From contig CAXXDU010000002.1 of NCBI GenBank assembly GCA_963667535.2, forward strand, positions 2,914,001-2,978,000: a DNA stretch of 64,000 bases, read 5' to 3'. The translations under genes and the position numbers were made by a program. Each line of letters opens with the position of its first letter. Positions within the stretch are counted from its first letter, which is position 1. Source of the DNA: UBA5614 sp963667535. Its GTDB lineage: Bacteria > Cloacimonadota > Cloacimonadia > Cloacimonadales > Cloacimonadaceae. This document shows positions 26,437 through 35,900 of the stretch, one piece after another. The notes under the pieces are model-generated. The model was not told the DNA's origin, ran no database searches, and saw only the letters and a program-made list of their open reading frames with translations.

Positions 26437-28677
26437 TTAATTAATTTTGACTAACTTACTGGTAGCTGAATGTCCTGCATCATCCTTCAAATTAAGGAAA
26501 TACATACCATTGGCAACTCGATTGCCCTTATTGTCTTTGCCATTCCACTCAAAACTGTTCTTTCCTTTGGGCATTTGACCTTCCAATAAAGTCCTGACCA
26601 ATTGACCTTTAATATCATACACTTTGACTTTGACAGTCGAAGCTTCTTTCTGTTGCCAATTAACTGAGGTATTGGAGCTAAAGGGATTGGGATTAGCCGT
26701 TAAAACAATTCCGGGAGAAGAAACATCAATAATATCTTCGTTATCCACATAGCTTGACCAGAGCTGAAGTCTATCCAGTAAAAGCATCTTTCCGTTGTTA
26801 CTTACACATTGAATACCAACAAACACATTGGAGTACAGGTTATTGGTAAAAGTGAAGTCATATTCTGTCCAGGTACCGGGAACAGAAATTGGAGTCTGGC
26901 CTGAAACAATAGTCATACCGGAAGGATTAGGTGAATCAGGATTGATACCCACTTTGATTAATTCCAGATACGTATCGGGATAGGCTGATTTAGCCCAGAA
27001 TTTCATTCTGCCTACAGATGCGGTATTCCACTTGGGTGATACTATCCAATCATTATTGGGAGCTGTTACAGCCCCGAAACAAGCCAAAACTTTCTGCCCG
27101 GATTGTGCGGTGAAATTGGTAGTTGGAGGGGTTGTGGCAGCAGGATTAAAAACAATAAAGGATTGAGCCTCTCCCTCTGTGGGATAGTTAATATTCTCCA
27201 ATTGTACAGTGGGAGATAAATCCAGGTCATAGGTAAACCAGGGAGACAGTGAGGTGGTAAAATTATTATAAGTCTCAAAACTATCCTGATAGTTTATTAT
27301 TGCCTGGGGATATATTGTTGCAATAGTTGTATTTGAAGGTTGAGAATCACCTTGGGAGAAATTTGCGACAATATAGTACTGATAAGTGCCTGGAGTCAGG
27401 TTGATGTCAAAGTAGTACGTATTTGCAGGGTCGGTAATACTGTCATATACCAGACCATTTCTATAGACAGTAAAGCCTAATAGAGCACGGGTTAGAGGAC
27501 TTTGCCACTCGAGATAAATGTTATCACCGGGGTCTACTAATGACGTCAGATTAGTCGGGGCAGTAACCGGTGCTGTAGGTCGTAATCCAATAACTGCACC
27601 TTGTTGTGCATTGAAATGATACGATCCGGGATTGAGGTCAGAAAAGTAAAAGTAACCATTATCACTGCCAGACCAACCCCAATTGATATGGAAATAGTTT
27701 GTTCCCTGATAACCGTCGCAGACAAAAGCATGTCCGACTCCGATATTTGTATCCGTTCCGAAATAGAAGATTGGCCTGCTATTGTCTAGTTCTGATTTCA
27801 GCAAAGTATCCCATGCAGTAGCCGGGTAACCGGATTTATAAACTGTCTGCGCTGTGGTTTCGAAGCTAAAGTAATTAACAAATGCAGGTCTGACATCACT
27901 TACAGATGCACCGGAACCATCAACTCCGTAATCCATATCCAATGCAATGCCACAATGGTAAAGTAGAGTACTGATGGCTGTATTGGCTGACCAATTCAAT
28001 TGATTTGGCATAGAACTGTAATTATATGTTGCTGTACCGAAATTAGCTGATAAAGTTCCATAAGTTGGATGTGTGTAGGTATGAGAGCCGACGCCATGTG
28101 CAGGATATTGCCAGTACTTCATAATCTGTCCCATTGTAGTGGCACCGCATCCGGCATATACATGCCCACCCGGTCCTTGTGAAGCACTCGGGCACAGAGA
28201 ATTATAAGGCCAGCCCTGATCCCAGTTTGTCTGTAACAGTGGTGAAACAGCTCTGTCCGGCAGGAAATCATTGAAATATCCGTTTCTCACAAGTTGCCAG
28301 CCCGGGTGGCTCACAGCATTACCTGATGCTTTAATGACTGCAATTTGTTCATGGTAGGATTTGGTAAACCAGACAAGATTGTCCGGCATTCCCACCATTC
28401 TGAAGCTGCCGGTGGTATTATAACCTAAAACAGGTTGTATCCTATCATCAGCACTTATCAGGATAAATCCACCTTGCGTAAAATTAATAACGTACCAATC
28501 TGTAACATCAATTTGCTCAGGATTATTAACAGCTTCAATACCGGCAACTGTGTTTGAGTTTGAAATCTGGTTTACCCAGTTTGCCGCAATACTCAAAGCT
28601 TCGCTGCTGCTGATTTGCATGGATGATAAAGCTGCCAGGAGCAGACAAAACAACGAGAGTAATACAAGTTTCTTCAT
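26437..28677 (-). CDS. Secreted C10 (streptopain-type) cysteine protease with sorting domain
   Basis: A 746-aa exported protease. Order: signal peptide (~1-19), Spi-type inhibitory prodomain (~20-115), C10 peptidase domain with nucleophile Cys177 in AGCGATTMGQIMKYW and catalytic His316 in GHAFVCDGY, an FN3 domain (~370-455), a choice-of-anchor J-like domain (~465-645), and a C-terminal sorting domain (NPNPFSSN...WNGKDNKGN...SKLVKIN). Family members are zymogens that need a reduced cysteine. It is the last gene of a six-gene operon with DsbD, TlpA and Omp28-like proteins, which suggests redox maintenance of its thiol (inference). Confidence 0.93.
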   Translation of the reverse strand: MKKLVLLSLFCLLLAALSSMQISSSEALSIAANWVNQISNSNTVAGIEAVNNPEQIDVTDWYVINFTQGGFILISADDRIQPVLGYNTTGSFRMVGMPDNLVWFTKSYHEQIAVIKASGNAVSHPGWQLVRNGYFNDFLPDRAVSPLLQTNWDQGWPYNSLCPSASQGPGGHVYAGCGATTMGQIMKYWQYPAHGVGSHTYTHPTYGTLSANFGTATYNYSSMPNQLNWSANTAISTLLYHCGIALDMDYGVDGSGASVSDVRPAFVNYFSFETTAQTVYKSGYPATAWDTLLKSELDNSRPIFYFGTDTNIGVGHAFVCDGYQGTNYFHINWGWSGSDNGYFYFSDLNPGSYHFNAQQGAVIGLRPTAPVTAPTNLTSLVDPGDNIYLEWQSPLTRALLGFTVYRNGLVYDSITDPANTYYFDINLTPGTYQYYIVANFSQGDSQPSNTTIATIYPQAIINYQDSFETYNNFTTSLSPWFTYDLDLSPTVQLENINYPTEGEAQSFIVFNPAATTPPTTNFTAQSGQKVLACFGAVTAPNNDWIVSPKWNTASVGRMKFWAKSAYPDTYLELIKVGINPDSPNPSGMTIVSGQTPISVPGTWTEYDFTFTNNLYSNVFVGIQCVSNNGKMLLLDRLQLWSSYVDNEDIIDVSSPGIVLTANPNPFSSNTSVNWQQKEASTVKVKVYDIKGQLVRTLLEGQMPKGKNSFEWNGKDNKGNRVANGMYFLNLKDDAGHSATSKLVKIN

Positions 28678-28691
28678 TAAAACGTCTCTTT

Positions 28692-30053
28692 CTATTTATT
28701 CAGAATCAGCATTTTACCGGAAAGCTTAGCTCCGGTACCATTAACTCTGTAAAAGTAAATACCTTGCGGTAATTTCTGTTTGTTGTTGCCAAAACCGTTC
28801 CAACTCATTTCGTTTATGCCTTTCTTGAGAGCATTCATGGGTATTGTATTGACTTTCTGACCTTTACTATTAAAGATATCTATGTCTGCAATTTTGACTG
28901 GCTGCTTAGCATAAATCCTGAGATTTGTGCTTTCTGCAAAAGGATTGGGGAAATTTTGTAAAAGCCTTACATCGGCTGAAGGCAGATAAGGGTCATCATT
29001 GTATGTATCTGTTGCAGTGTAGGTAAAGGGTATGATATAGGGCTCAATATTGGGAGATTCTACGATAAAATGTAATGACCCAGTCCCGGCAGAACCTATC
29101 AGTAAATTCAGATGGAAGTTAACTGTATCTCCTGCTGCCAATGAAAACGGGTGCGGAATATTACCGGGATAGCATTCTTCTCCTCCACAATAGTTAAAAT
29201 ACCAATCATCAGGTCCTGAGTCTTTGATTAATTTGATAGTATAATTATCTGCCAGACCCGTGTTGTAAAAGCCTACCATCGGAGAAGTATAGTTTATATT
29301 AGGATAATCAACGATATCGGGATTAAACTGCATTGCTGCTCTGATCTGATATTCCGGTTGTACTAAGGTAGAAGCAGATTGAATGATGGTATTGTCATTG
29401 AGTTGAACAAATGCAGCAGCCCATAAATTGTTTATATTCCAGGCAGGCAGCACTGTAAAAGTAGCGCTAAAATTTAAAAAGTTATCTAACCCGGTTAATG
29501 TTATTGGCTGAGATAATACAGAACGTACAACATTTGTTGCTGCTAGCGAGACATTATTTTCTATTAACAGGAAACGGATAGTCTGATTATTGAGTGCATA
29601 ATCATTTGAGCGCATCGTGACTCTGGCGCTTACTGCTCCTGTAGTAGGATTAAAATTTGTGATATTCATTTTAATAGGTGAAGCAGCAAACTTCTTTGAA
29701 CTGATTGCATCCAGATAAAGGCTTCCATTTGCGATGTTTGTTCCAGAACCACTTACGATTTGTGTCCCGGAAAATATTACTTCCGGATAGAATTCAAGAT
29801 CGTAAAAGCCGAAACGTGCTTCTGAGTCTGCATTACTCAGACCTGCAGAATTTACATAATATCTGGCGCTTATGAATTCGCCATTATGGTACTGATTATG
29901 TAAAACATCAATACCGGCATAGGCATCAGAGCAAGCCGGAACTATTGTTGTGCCAAATTCCTCGGCTAAAATGGTGGTAGGATAGAAATTCGCCTCAGCA
30001 CATAGTACTGATACGATAATAATGAAAAAGGTAATAATTATACTCCTGAACAT
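28692..30053 (-). CDS. Omp28-like secreted protein with sorting domain, CxxC lost
   Basis: A 453-aa exported protein. After the signal peptide, residues ~25-115 resemble the thioredoxin-like start of Omp28 proteins (ILAEEFGTTIVPACSDAYAGIDVL... then EARFGFYDLEFYPEVIFSGT), but where active members have CxxC this one has IVPACS, with a single cysteine. A beta-rich middle follows, then a sorting domain (NFPNPFAES...GIYFYRV...KMLILNK). It sits 14 bp upstream of the C10 protease gene. The loss of one Cys argues against disulfide exchange and for a structural or binding role. Confidence 0.78.
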   Translation of the reverse strand: MFRSIIITFFIIIVSVLCAEANFYPTTILAEEFGTTIVPACSDAYAGIDVLHNQYHNGEFISARYYVNSAGLSNADSEARFGFYDLEFYPEVIFSGTQIVSGSGTNIANGSLYLDAISSKKFAASPIKMNITNFNPTTGAVSARVTMRSNDYALNNQTIRFLLIENNVSLAATNVVRSVLSQPITLTGLDNFLNFSATFTVLPAWNINNLWAAAFVQLNDNTIIQSASTLVQPEYQIRAAMQFNPDIVDYPNINYTSPMVGFYNTGLADNYTIKLIKDSGPDDWYFNYCGGEECYPGNIPHPFSLAAGDTVNFHLNLLIGSAGTGSLHFIVESPNIEPYIIPFTYTATDTYNDDPYLPSADVRLLQNFPNPFAESTNLRIYAKQPVKIADIDIFNSKGQKVNTIPMNALKKGINEMSWNGFGNNKQKLPQGIYFYRVNGTGAKLSGKMLILNK

Positions 30054-30076
30054 TATATCTCCTTATATTATATATA

Positions 30077-31534
30077 TTAAAATCTTGTAGTTGCTTCCAG
30101 CTTTATCCCTTGAAAAGGTGCTACGTAACGGCATATACCATTTCTGCAGACCTTGCCGCCTGCTTCTTTTCCGGCAAACAGAGTAAGGTCTGTATGCTCA
30201 AATGCGGCATATTTTATTTCACAATTTGCCCAATATCTGCCTTTTGAAACATCAGAAGCAGTCTTCCATTGTGATTCAGCAGCACCGGATACGGAAAGTT
30301 TGCCCATACCCAAATCCACCTGAAGCATTGGTTCATAATGCCATGTTTTGATATCCTGAGTTACTTTTTCAATATACTCATATTCAGCCTTGGTAGTTAA
30401 AGAGTAACGGCTGAGGGGCATACTAATACTTACAGCAGGTTTCAGGTCTTTTTGCCAATGGTCAGAGGCTTTATCCAGCTTTTCTGTGTGACCATATTCA
30501 AATAGTAACGTCTTCGCTCCTAACTGCCATTCAAAGCTTGTATATAAATCATTCATTCTTTTGTCAAAGCCAGAATCCCAGGCTTCAGCATAATTGGCAA
30601 TATAGGTCAGATTATCTGTGGGAGAAATGGTAACAACACCCTGCAAGCCTTCTTCATCTGTGCCCGTGGGGAGATTATCAGCCAGTGTTTCATTGTGATA
30701 GTTATTTGTCTTTAAATCCTGTACTCTATACTGAAACTGATCGTAGTATTTATATCCGGCACCAATGGATAGTGACTTCAGAAATGCAGGTTTGAAGTAC
30801 AAATTAGTAGTTGCATTTATACCTGTACCCTTGTGACCGGCTCCACTATTTTTATACAATGACGTCGTGGCATATTCCACCGCACCATCCCAGACGTTAT
30901 AACTCCAGTTTAACCTACCGGCAAAAACATCCTGCTGATTGTACAGATTAAGTGCATTCAATGTTCTCATAGCGAGTGCTGAGCCTCCGGCATAGACGTT
31001 ATCAAACAAGGGCAATTCAGCATCAGCACCGTAAACGAGGTCATATTTGGCGGCTTGATTACGGTTAGGCAAGGCACCGTAAAGAGCTTTTAGTTTTAGA
31101 ATTTTGTTATATTTGAACATAAATCCGTCAATCCGGGTATCAGTATCAAACTCCAAATCTTCCCAGGCTCTGAACACCATTCCGCTGCCAAAGCTTTCTG
31201 ATATTGTCCCGCCATGCAGAATTAAATCGTCTTTTTCATATTCCAGATATCGTTCTGCCCATTTAACGCTTAATTTATTGGAATCAAGCTCATGCATAAG
31301 CTGATTTTGGTCGGTGGAGTACTTGGGTAATTCAGCCAGGAATTTTACTCCCAATGAAAAATCCTTATAGCCCATAGAAAAACTGAAAGCATCTCTGAAA
31401 TAGGAATTGAGCGAGTCTTCCGCAGTTCTGTATATATATGTGGTTTCGTTTAAACCACTCAGATATAAATCTTCTACCGCTGTCAAAGCGCTTATTGCAC
31501 ATATCAGAATTAATAATGCAACTATCTGCTTCAT
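30077..31534 (-). CDS. Predicted outer-membrane beta-barrel protein (DUF6029-like)
   Basis: A 485-aa protein with a signal peptide (~1-19) and a chain of alternating amphipathic beta-strands rich in Tyr/Trp/Gly that ends in an aromatic-terminated strand (LEATTRF), the usual C-terminal signature of an outer-membrane barrel. The architecture resembles DUF6029 proteins, which in FCB genomes often accompany TlpA and Omp28 genes. A cysteine pair (CRNGIC) lies near the end. It overlaps tlpA by 4 bp. Its exact function is unknown; a surface partner for the redox or protease system is possible. Confidence 0.75.
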   Translation of the reverse strand: MKQIVALLILICAISALTAVEDLYLSGLNETTYIYRTAEDSLNSYFRDAFSFSMGYKDFSLGVKFLAELPKYSTDQNQLMHELDSNKLSVKWAERYLEYEKDDLILHGGTISESFGSGMVFRAWEDLEFDTDTRIDGFMFKYNKILKLKALYGALPNRNQAAKYDLVYGADAELPLFDNVYAGGSALAMRTLNALNLYNQQDVFAGRLNWSYNVWDGAVEYATTSLYKNSGAGHKGTGINATTNLYFKPAFLKSLSIGAGYKYYDQFQYRVQDLKTNNYHNETLADNLPTGTDEEGLQGVVTISPTDNLTYIANYAEAWDSGFDKRMNDLYTSFEWQLGAKTLLFEYGHTEKLDKASDHWQKDLKPAVSISMPLSRYSLTTKAEYEYIEKVTQDIKTWHYEPMLQVDLGMGKLSVSGAAESQWKTASDVSKGRYWANCEIKYAAFEHTDLTLFAGKEAGGKVCRNGICRYVAPFQGIKLEATTRF

Positions 31535-32079
31535 TTACATTCTCCGCAGGGAATGGAACCTTCAGCCGGTGCAGCAGACTCAGGAGCACTTTCTTCCAAA
31601 GCAGGTAAAGACAGCATTTCTCTGATTTTAGCTTCATACAGCTTCTCAGTGCCGGGCTCGTATCCTTCATGAGACATGATAATTTCTCCGGTCTTATCAA
31701 GGATAAAGGTTCTGGGAGGATTAACTACATTTAGTTTTTTAGCCAGTTTCTTTTCGCTGTCAAACAGACCGATAAATTTATAATCATTGCTTTTAAGATA
31801 GGTTTTAGCTTTGGGCACATCTTTGGGGGCATCAATGGAGATAACAATAACAGTGAGTGAATCATACTTCTGAGCAATCTGATTCAAAGCCACCATTCCT
31901 TTCTTACATGGTACACACCAGGAAGCCCAAAAATCAATTAACACAGGACCTTTATTGAGAACATCTTTCAAAGATATTTCTTTATTGTTCACATCAGGAA
32001 GCTTAAAATCAGGCATGGCTTCTGCCATCAGCCAGGAAATGCTGATCAGGACTAAAAACGCTAAGATTAATTTTCGCAT
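31531..32079 (-). CDS. TlpA-like periplasmic thiol-disulfide oxidoreductase
   Basis: A 182-aa exported thioredoxin-fold protein: signal peptide (~1-21), AhpC/TSA-Redoxin-type start (MPDFKLPDVNNKEISL), active site WASWCVPC with Cys55 and Cys58, and the cis-Pro segment NPPRTFILD. It carries an acidic Glu/Ala/Pro C-terminal extension ending in CGEC, a second CxxC not found in standard TlpA. The operon position between an Omp28-like lipoprotein and a barrel gene, downstream of dsbD, indicates that DsbD is its electron donor (inference). Confidence 0.9.
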   Translation of the reverse strand: MRKLILAFLVLISISWLMAEAMPDFKLPDVNNKEISLKDVLNKGPVLIDFWASWCVPCKKGMVALNQIAQKYDSLTVIVISIDAPKDVPKAKTYLKSNDYKFIGLFDSEKKLAKKLNVVNPPRTFILDKTGEIIMSHEGYEPGTEKLYEAKIREMLSLPALEESAPESAAPAEGSIPCGECK

Positions 32080-32091
32080 GATATACCTCAG

Positions 32092-33255
32092 TTATTTCGA
32101 CTTATGTTTATTGACTGTAATAGGTGATTCCAATGCATTATAAATAGATGCATTGGTACTATACGGATCAGGTGTAATCTGCACCCAGATTATCAGATAA
32201 CTATCAATCGGCAGATTTCCATTATAACCAGTGGGTAAATTACTAAATGGCAGATTAAAATTTACAGGTTGGGAAAGGTCTGCATTCAATAGTGACTTGG
32301 TGCCTTTTGCCAGAACTACATTACGGCAAGGCTCCAAAAGACTGTTATGGTATATAGCCGTATCAGTTTCCTTTTCAACGATTGCATATTTAAGCTTTAA
32401 CTGTGCCGGGTCGATTGCCTCATCATTCAAGGTCAATCTTACACTTCCGGTCAGTGTCTGCCCTTCAAAACTATAATCCAGATAGCCCAAATCTATCTTA
32501 CTGTCTGTATTGGCAAGCTGTTCTACCAACTGACCAAATATCTGTTCATTATCTTCGTTATTGCCGATAATCTTAGTTTCTCCCTGGAAGATGACACTTG
32601 GCATGGCAGGATATCCATAATATCCATAAACATCAAGATTCCCGATATCCAGAGGATCGTTAATATGATACTCCAGATAGGACAGGTTGTTAGGATGAGC
32701 TTGCTGTAATTGATGCAGTAATGCCTCGACTATCGGGCAATTTGGACATGTTGTGTAAGTGAATGTCTCAATGAATACTCTCTGTTTGTATGTGACAGGT
32801 GGACAGCAACCGACTCTGTTTCCATAAAGCATCCAGCTATTGCCACGCTTGATAAGCTCTTCCCCTGTGAAAGTACTATCAGCCAACACCTGTTGTGCAT
32901 TATTGGTTACCCTTAAACGCCAGGTCGAATTGGATAAAGTATCAGTTTCACCAATAGCCTGTGTAGCAATTAGCGTTACCTCAAAATTCAGTGGACTGTC
33001 CTTTTGAAACAAATCAAGATAGAACTGCTCTCTGTCTGATTTCGTTTGTCCATTGTGTAAATATCCTTCGTCATAGAATGATATCACAGCCGATGCATCT
33101 GTTGCAGTTATGCTATCAAACGCAGTGGTCAGCGGGGTAAACAGCACATTCTCTATACTCACTGTACTTTCAGGCTCAAAAGTATGTTTAAACCGGTCGC
33201 ATGATGTCACAAATAACGTCAGGACCAGAACCAGGCTATATATTATTTTTCGCAT
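32092..33255 (-). CDS. Omp28-family lipoprotein with thioredoxin-like CxxC
   Basis: A 387-aa lipoprotein (lipobox LFVTSC, Cys19). The N-terminal part (~30-145) is an NTF2-like or beta-rich region; from ~158 a thioredoxin-like Omp28 domain follows with ETFTYTTCPNCP (Cys170, Cys173), then the GYPAMPSVIFQG cis-Pro segment and a C-terminal Ig-like region. An extra vicinal pair, Cys150-Cys151, precedes the domain. It lies 30 bp after dsbD and 12 bp before tlpA, so it is probably a member of the same electron-transfer chain. Confidence 0.85.
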   Translation of the reverse strand: MRKIIYSLVLVLTLFVTSCDRFKHTFEPESTVSIENVLFTPLTTAFDSITATDASAVISFYDEGYLHNGQTKSDREQFYLDLFQKDSPLNFEVTLIATQAIGETDTLSNSTWRLRVTNNAQQVLADSTFTGEELIKRGNSWMLYGNRVGCCPPVTYKQRVFIETFTYTTCPNCPIVEALLHQLQQAHPNNLSYLEYHINDPLDIGNLDVYGYYGYPAMPSVIFQGETKIIGNNEDNEQIFGQLVEQLANTDSKIDLGYLDYSFEGQTLTGSVRLTLNDEAIDPAQLKLKYAIVEKETDTAIYHNSLLEPCRNVVLAKGTKSLLNADLSQPVNFNLPFSNLPTGYNGNLPIDSYLIIWVQITPDPYSTNASIYNALESPITVNKHKSK

Positions 33256-33285
33256 TATGAACTCCTAAATCACTAACATGATAAT

Positions 33286-35076
33286 CTAATCAGGTATTTG
33301 TTCCAAGACTTTTTTTATCATAGGAATTGAGATAATCTCGGGAAACAGTACCGGTTCTTTACCGGGAATGAATAATACATAAAATGGAACTCCGGCTCTG
33401 CCAAATCTCTTCATATAGGCTTGCATTTCGGGATTCTTTTTGGTAAAATCACCTCTGATGAGCTGAACTTTCTTTGCTTTAAAAGCTTCATTCATCTCTT
33501 CAGTAGTTGTAACTGTCTTTTCATTAGATAGGCAGGTCATGCACCATTTAGCGCCAAAATCTATGAATACAGGTTTCCCTTGTTTGACCAAATCATCTGC
33601 CAGAGTAGTTGAAAACGTCTGCCAGCCTTCAAAGCCCTTTTCCTGAGAAGTATTCTCAGTCGGCTGAATCCCTGTTTTAGCCGTATAAGGCAGGAATATC
33701 CAGGCTGAAGCAGCAATAACTATAATTGATAGAATCGTGAATAGCCACTGGGTAAAACGTGAATGCTCAAGCCTGACAAATCTGCCGTAAAGCCAGGTAG
33801 CAAAACCCAGAAAAACGAGATAAATCAGTACTTTGAGCAGATAATCTCCGCCATTTTGCTGATATACTACATGTAAAAGCCAGACCGCAGTACCCAACAG
33901 CAAAAAGCCCATCACTTCCTTAAAAACATTCATCCATTCACCGGGCTTGGGAATCACTTTCATCAGCTTGGGATTAAAGCCCAGCAAAATAAAGGGTAAT
34001 GCGAGTCCCAATCCTATCAGCAGGAAGAAAACAATGATTAATACAGGCGGCTGTGAAAAAGCAAATCCCAGGGCTGTTCCAAGCATCGGAGCTGAACAGG
34101 GTGTTGCCAGTAGTACAGCAAATATCCCGCTAAAGAATGAACCGCCATATCCACTTTGGGCAGATGCTTTGGTGGCAGAGGTCATACCGGGTGGAGTAAT
34201 AATAAAAACATCAAATAGTGATAAAGCAAAGACAAATATCATGGAAGTCAGAGCCAGAACAAAAGCTGTATTCTGAAATTGGAAACCCCAGCCCACTGCT
34301 TCGCCCGCCAGTTTCAAAGCTACAATCACACCGGCTAAAACCAGAAATGAAGCCAGTATCCCAGCTGTATAGGCAAAGGAATGCTTCATGATTACACTTT
34401 TATCTTCGTGAGCCTGCTTAACAATACTCATGGCTTTAATGGAAAGCACCGGCAATACGCAGGGCATGATATTCAGAATTAAACCACCGATAAATGCCAT
34501 CATCAGATATTTCCAGATATTACCTGCTGCCGGTTTTGTGTTTTCAGGCGGTATGGGCGATTGCTCTGATGTTTGGGTTACAGGTGCTAGAGTAGTAATA
34601 GTGTCAGGGGTTTCTTTTTCAATTGCAGCACCAATGACTTTTATACTCAGGTTTTTTGTTATTGTTTCCGGAGGTTCGCATGAACCTGTATCAAAACAGA
34701 TATTGTATCCCATTTCAAGGCTAATCGGGGTTTTGCCTGCTTTAGCATTGGCTTTAACTGTGAAGGGAAGGGTCAGAAAAAGTTTATCTTCGTAAATCCA
34801 TTCTCCGTCTTTTCCTTTACTCTTGGGAGCCGGATAGACAGTTTTGCCAAATTCCAAATTGGATGATGCAGCAGTCATATAAAAGAAATCGTTTTCACCC
34901 GGCACATAAGTCTGATGCATTGTCGCAGGTATTACCATCTTTGCAGTAACAACGCCTTTTTCACCAGGCTTCAATGAATCGGGAGCTACTTTGAATGTGA
35001 CTGTTGCCACAGCGCTCAGACTGAAAGCTGCAATCAGCAATACCGCAAGAATAAAGCTATTTTTAACTAATCTCAA
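33286..35076 (-). CDS. dsbD: Thiol:disulfide interchange protein DsbD
   Basis: A 596-aa three-domain electron shuttle that carries reducing power from cytoplasmic thioredoxin to the periplasm. The alpha domain (~25-150) has the Cys127/Cys133 pair (ICFDTGSCEPP). The membrane domain has about eight helices with the two redox cysteines in NIMPCVLP (Cys206) and ATPCSAP (Cys327). The gamma domain has KWCMTC (Cys512, Cys515). The start is TTG with GGGAAG 4 nt upstream and gives a sensible signal peptide. It is the first gene of the operon ending with the C10 protease. Confidence 0.94.
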   Translation of the reverse strand: MRLVKNSFILAVLLIAAFSLSAVATVTFKVAPDSLKPGEKGVVTAKMVIPATMHQTYVPGENDFFYMTAASSNLEFGKTVYPAPKSKGKDGEWIYEDKLFLTLPFTVKANAKAGKTPISLEMGYNICFDTGSCEPPETITKNLSIKVIGAAIEKETPDTITTLAPVTQTSEQSPIPPENTKPAAGNIWKYLMMAFIGGLILNIMPCVLPVLSIKAMSIVKQAHEDKSVIMKHSFAYTAGILASFLVLAGVIVALKLAGEAVGWGFQFQNTAFVLALTSMIFVFALSLFDVFIITPPGMTSATKASAQSGYGGSFFSGIFAVLLATPCSAPMLGTALGFAFSQPPVLIIVFFLLIGLGLALPFILLGFNPKLMKVIPKPGEWMNVFKEVMGFLLLGTAVWLLHVVYQQNGGDYLLKVLIYLVFLGFATWLYGRFVRLEHSRFTQWLFTILSIIVIAASAWIFLPYTAKTGIQPTENTSQEKGFEGWQTFSTTLADDLVKQGKPVFIDFGAKWCMTCLSNEKTVTTTEEMNEAFKAKKVQLIRGDFTKKNPEMQAYMKRFGRAGVPFYVLFIPGKEPVLFPEIISIPMIKKVLEQIPD

Positions 35077-35199
35077 TTATCTTCCCTTTGATTAAATACA
35101 TTACCTAATTCTTATACAATTTACTGCTATATATTAATGCAGATTTTATTCCACAAAGGATTAGTATTAAGTCAAGAAAAACTAATCAGACTTATGAAC

Positions 35200-35663
35200 C
35201 TTATATGTATATCTCTTCTTGTCCTCATGTTGTCCATATTACTCCCCTCTTGTGCATTGTACAATCCATGGGAGATTAAAGGGAGATGCTAGGGTCATCT
35301 AAGGGTGCGACCCTTGTATGACCCTAGCATCTCTGTACAATCTCTGTAAGATTTATTAAGGAACTAGTAAGAAATATAAGTGCGTGAGCAAAAGTGCCAT
35401 TGAGTGGAAAAGTGGAATGGTGGAATGGTAGGATTCCCGCCTGCGTAGGAATGACAAGTAAGAGTTGATAATGGTGCTTCGCGGTGATTATGCGATTGGA
35501 TGATGTAATTATAGAGTAATTTCTTACTTCTCTTTCACTCCATGTTCGAAATATGAGTTCAACGGCGGAACTTGTTGAGAACCTGTTGGGAACCTCTTGG
35601 GCTAAGCCCGGGAGGAACCCATGAGGTTCTTTTCAGGAACAGTTGTTTATCCCAAATTTGGAA
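35200..35663 (+). repeat. Dispersed structured element, copy 3 (phased palindrome plus 119-bp module)
   Basis: The 35077-35900 gap has no gene. The first module (35259-35357) is an 11-nt phased palindrome: GGG starts at 35270, 35281, 35292 and 35303, and mirrored CCC/CTG triplets follow at 35311, 35322, 35333 and 35344. Its stem pairs agatgctagggtcat with atgaccctagcatct. The second module (35545-35663) is 119 bp, the same length as its homologue at 19645-19763, and is closed by TTCGAAATATG and AAATTTGGAA. A dRS3-like palindrome (35431-35454) lies between them. Confidence 0.82.
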
Positions 35664-35814
35664 AGAGAAGGCAATAAGTACAATTGAGCAGAAAGAATGG
35701 AGAATGGAAAATGGACAATACTTAGCTGTGATTTGGTGGAACGCCTTCTTCAGCCGCTGGCTGGCATTGCATTAGTCATGCTATTATGAAAATTGAACTA
35801 GTCGGCAGTAAATC

Positions 35815-35834
35815 TGACACGCTTAAGTGTGTCA
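35815..35834. repeat. 20-bp near-perfect palindrome
   Basis: tgacacgctt-aagtgtgtca, with one mismatch between arms. It is embedded in the intergenic tract between the transporter gene and copy 3 of the structured element. Possible operator or hairpin; nothing else supports a role. Confidence 0.4.
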
Positions 35835-35900
35835 AACCAGTCTTATATACTTACTTCAGTGTGTTTCGTGTATTCCATGGTTATATAAAGGAATGCTGCG

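Noticed and set aside
35815..35834. Strong promoter reading toward dsbD
   Set aside because: The palindrome contains TTGACA on the - strand, but the hexamer at 17 bp (TTTACT) is poor and the site is over 700 bp from dsbD with a structured element in between.
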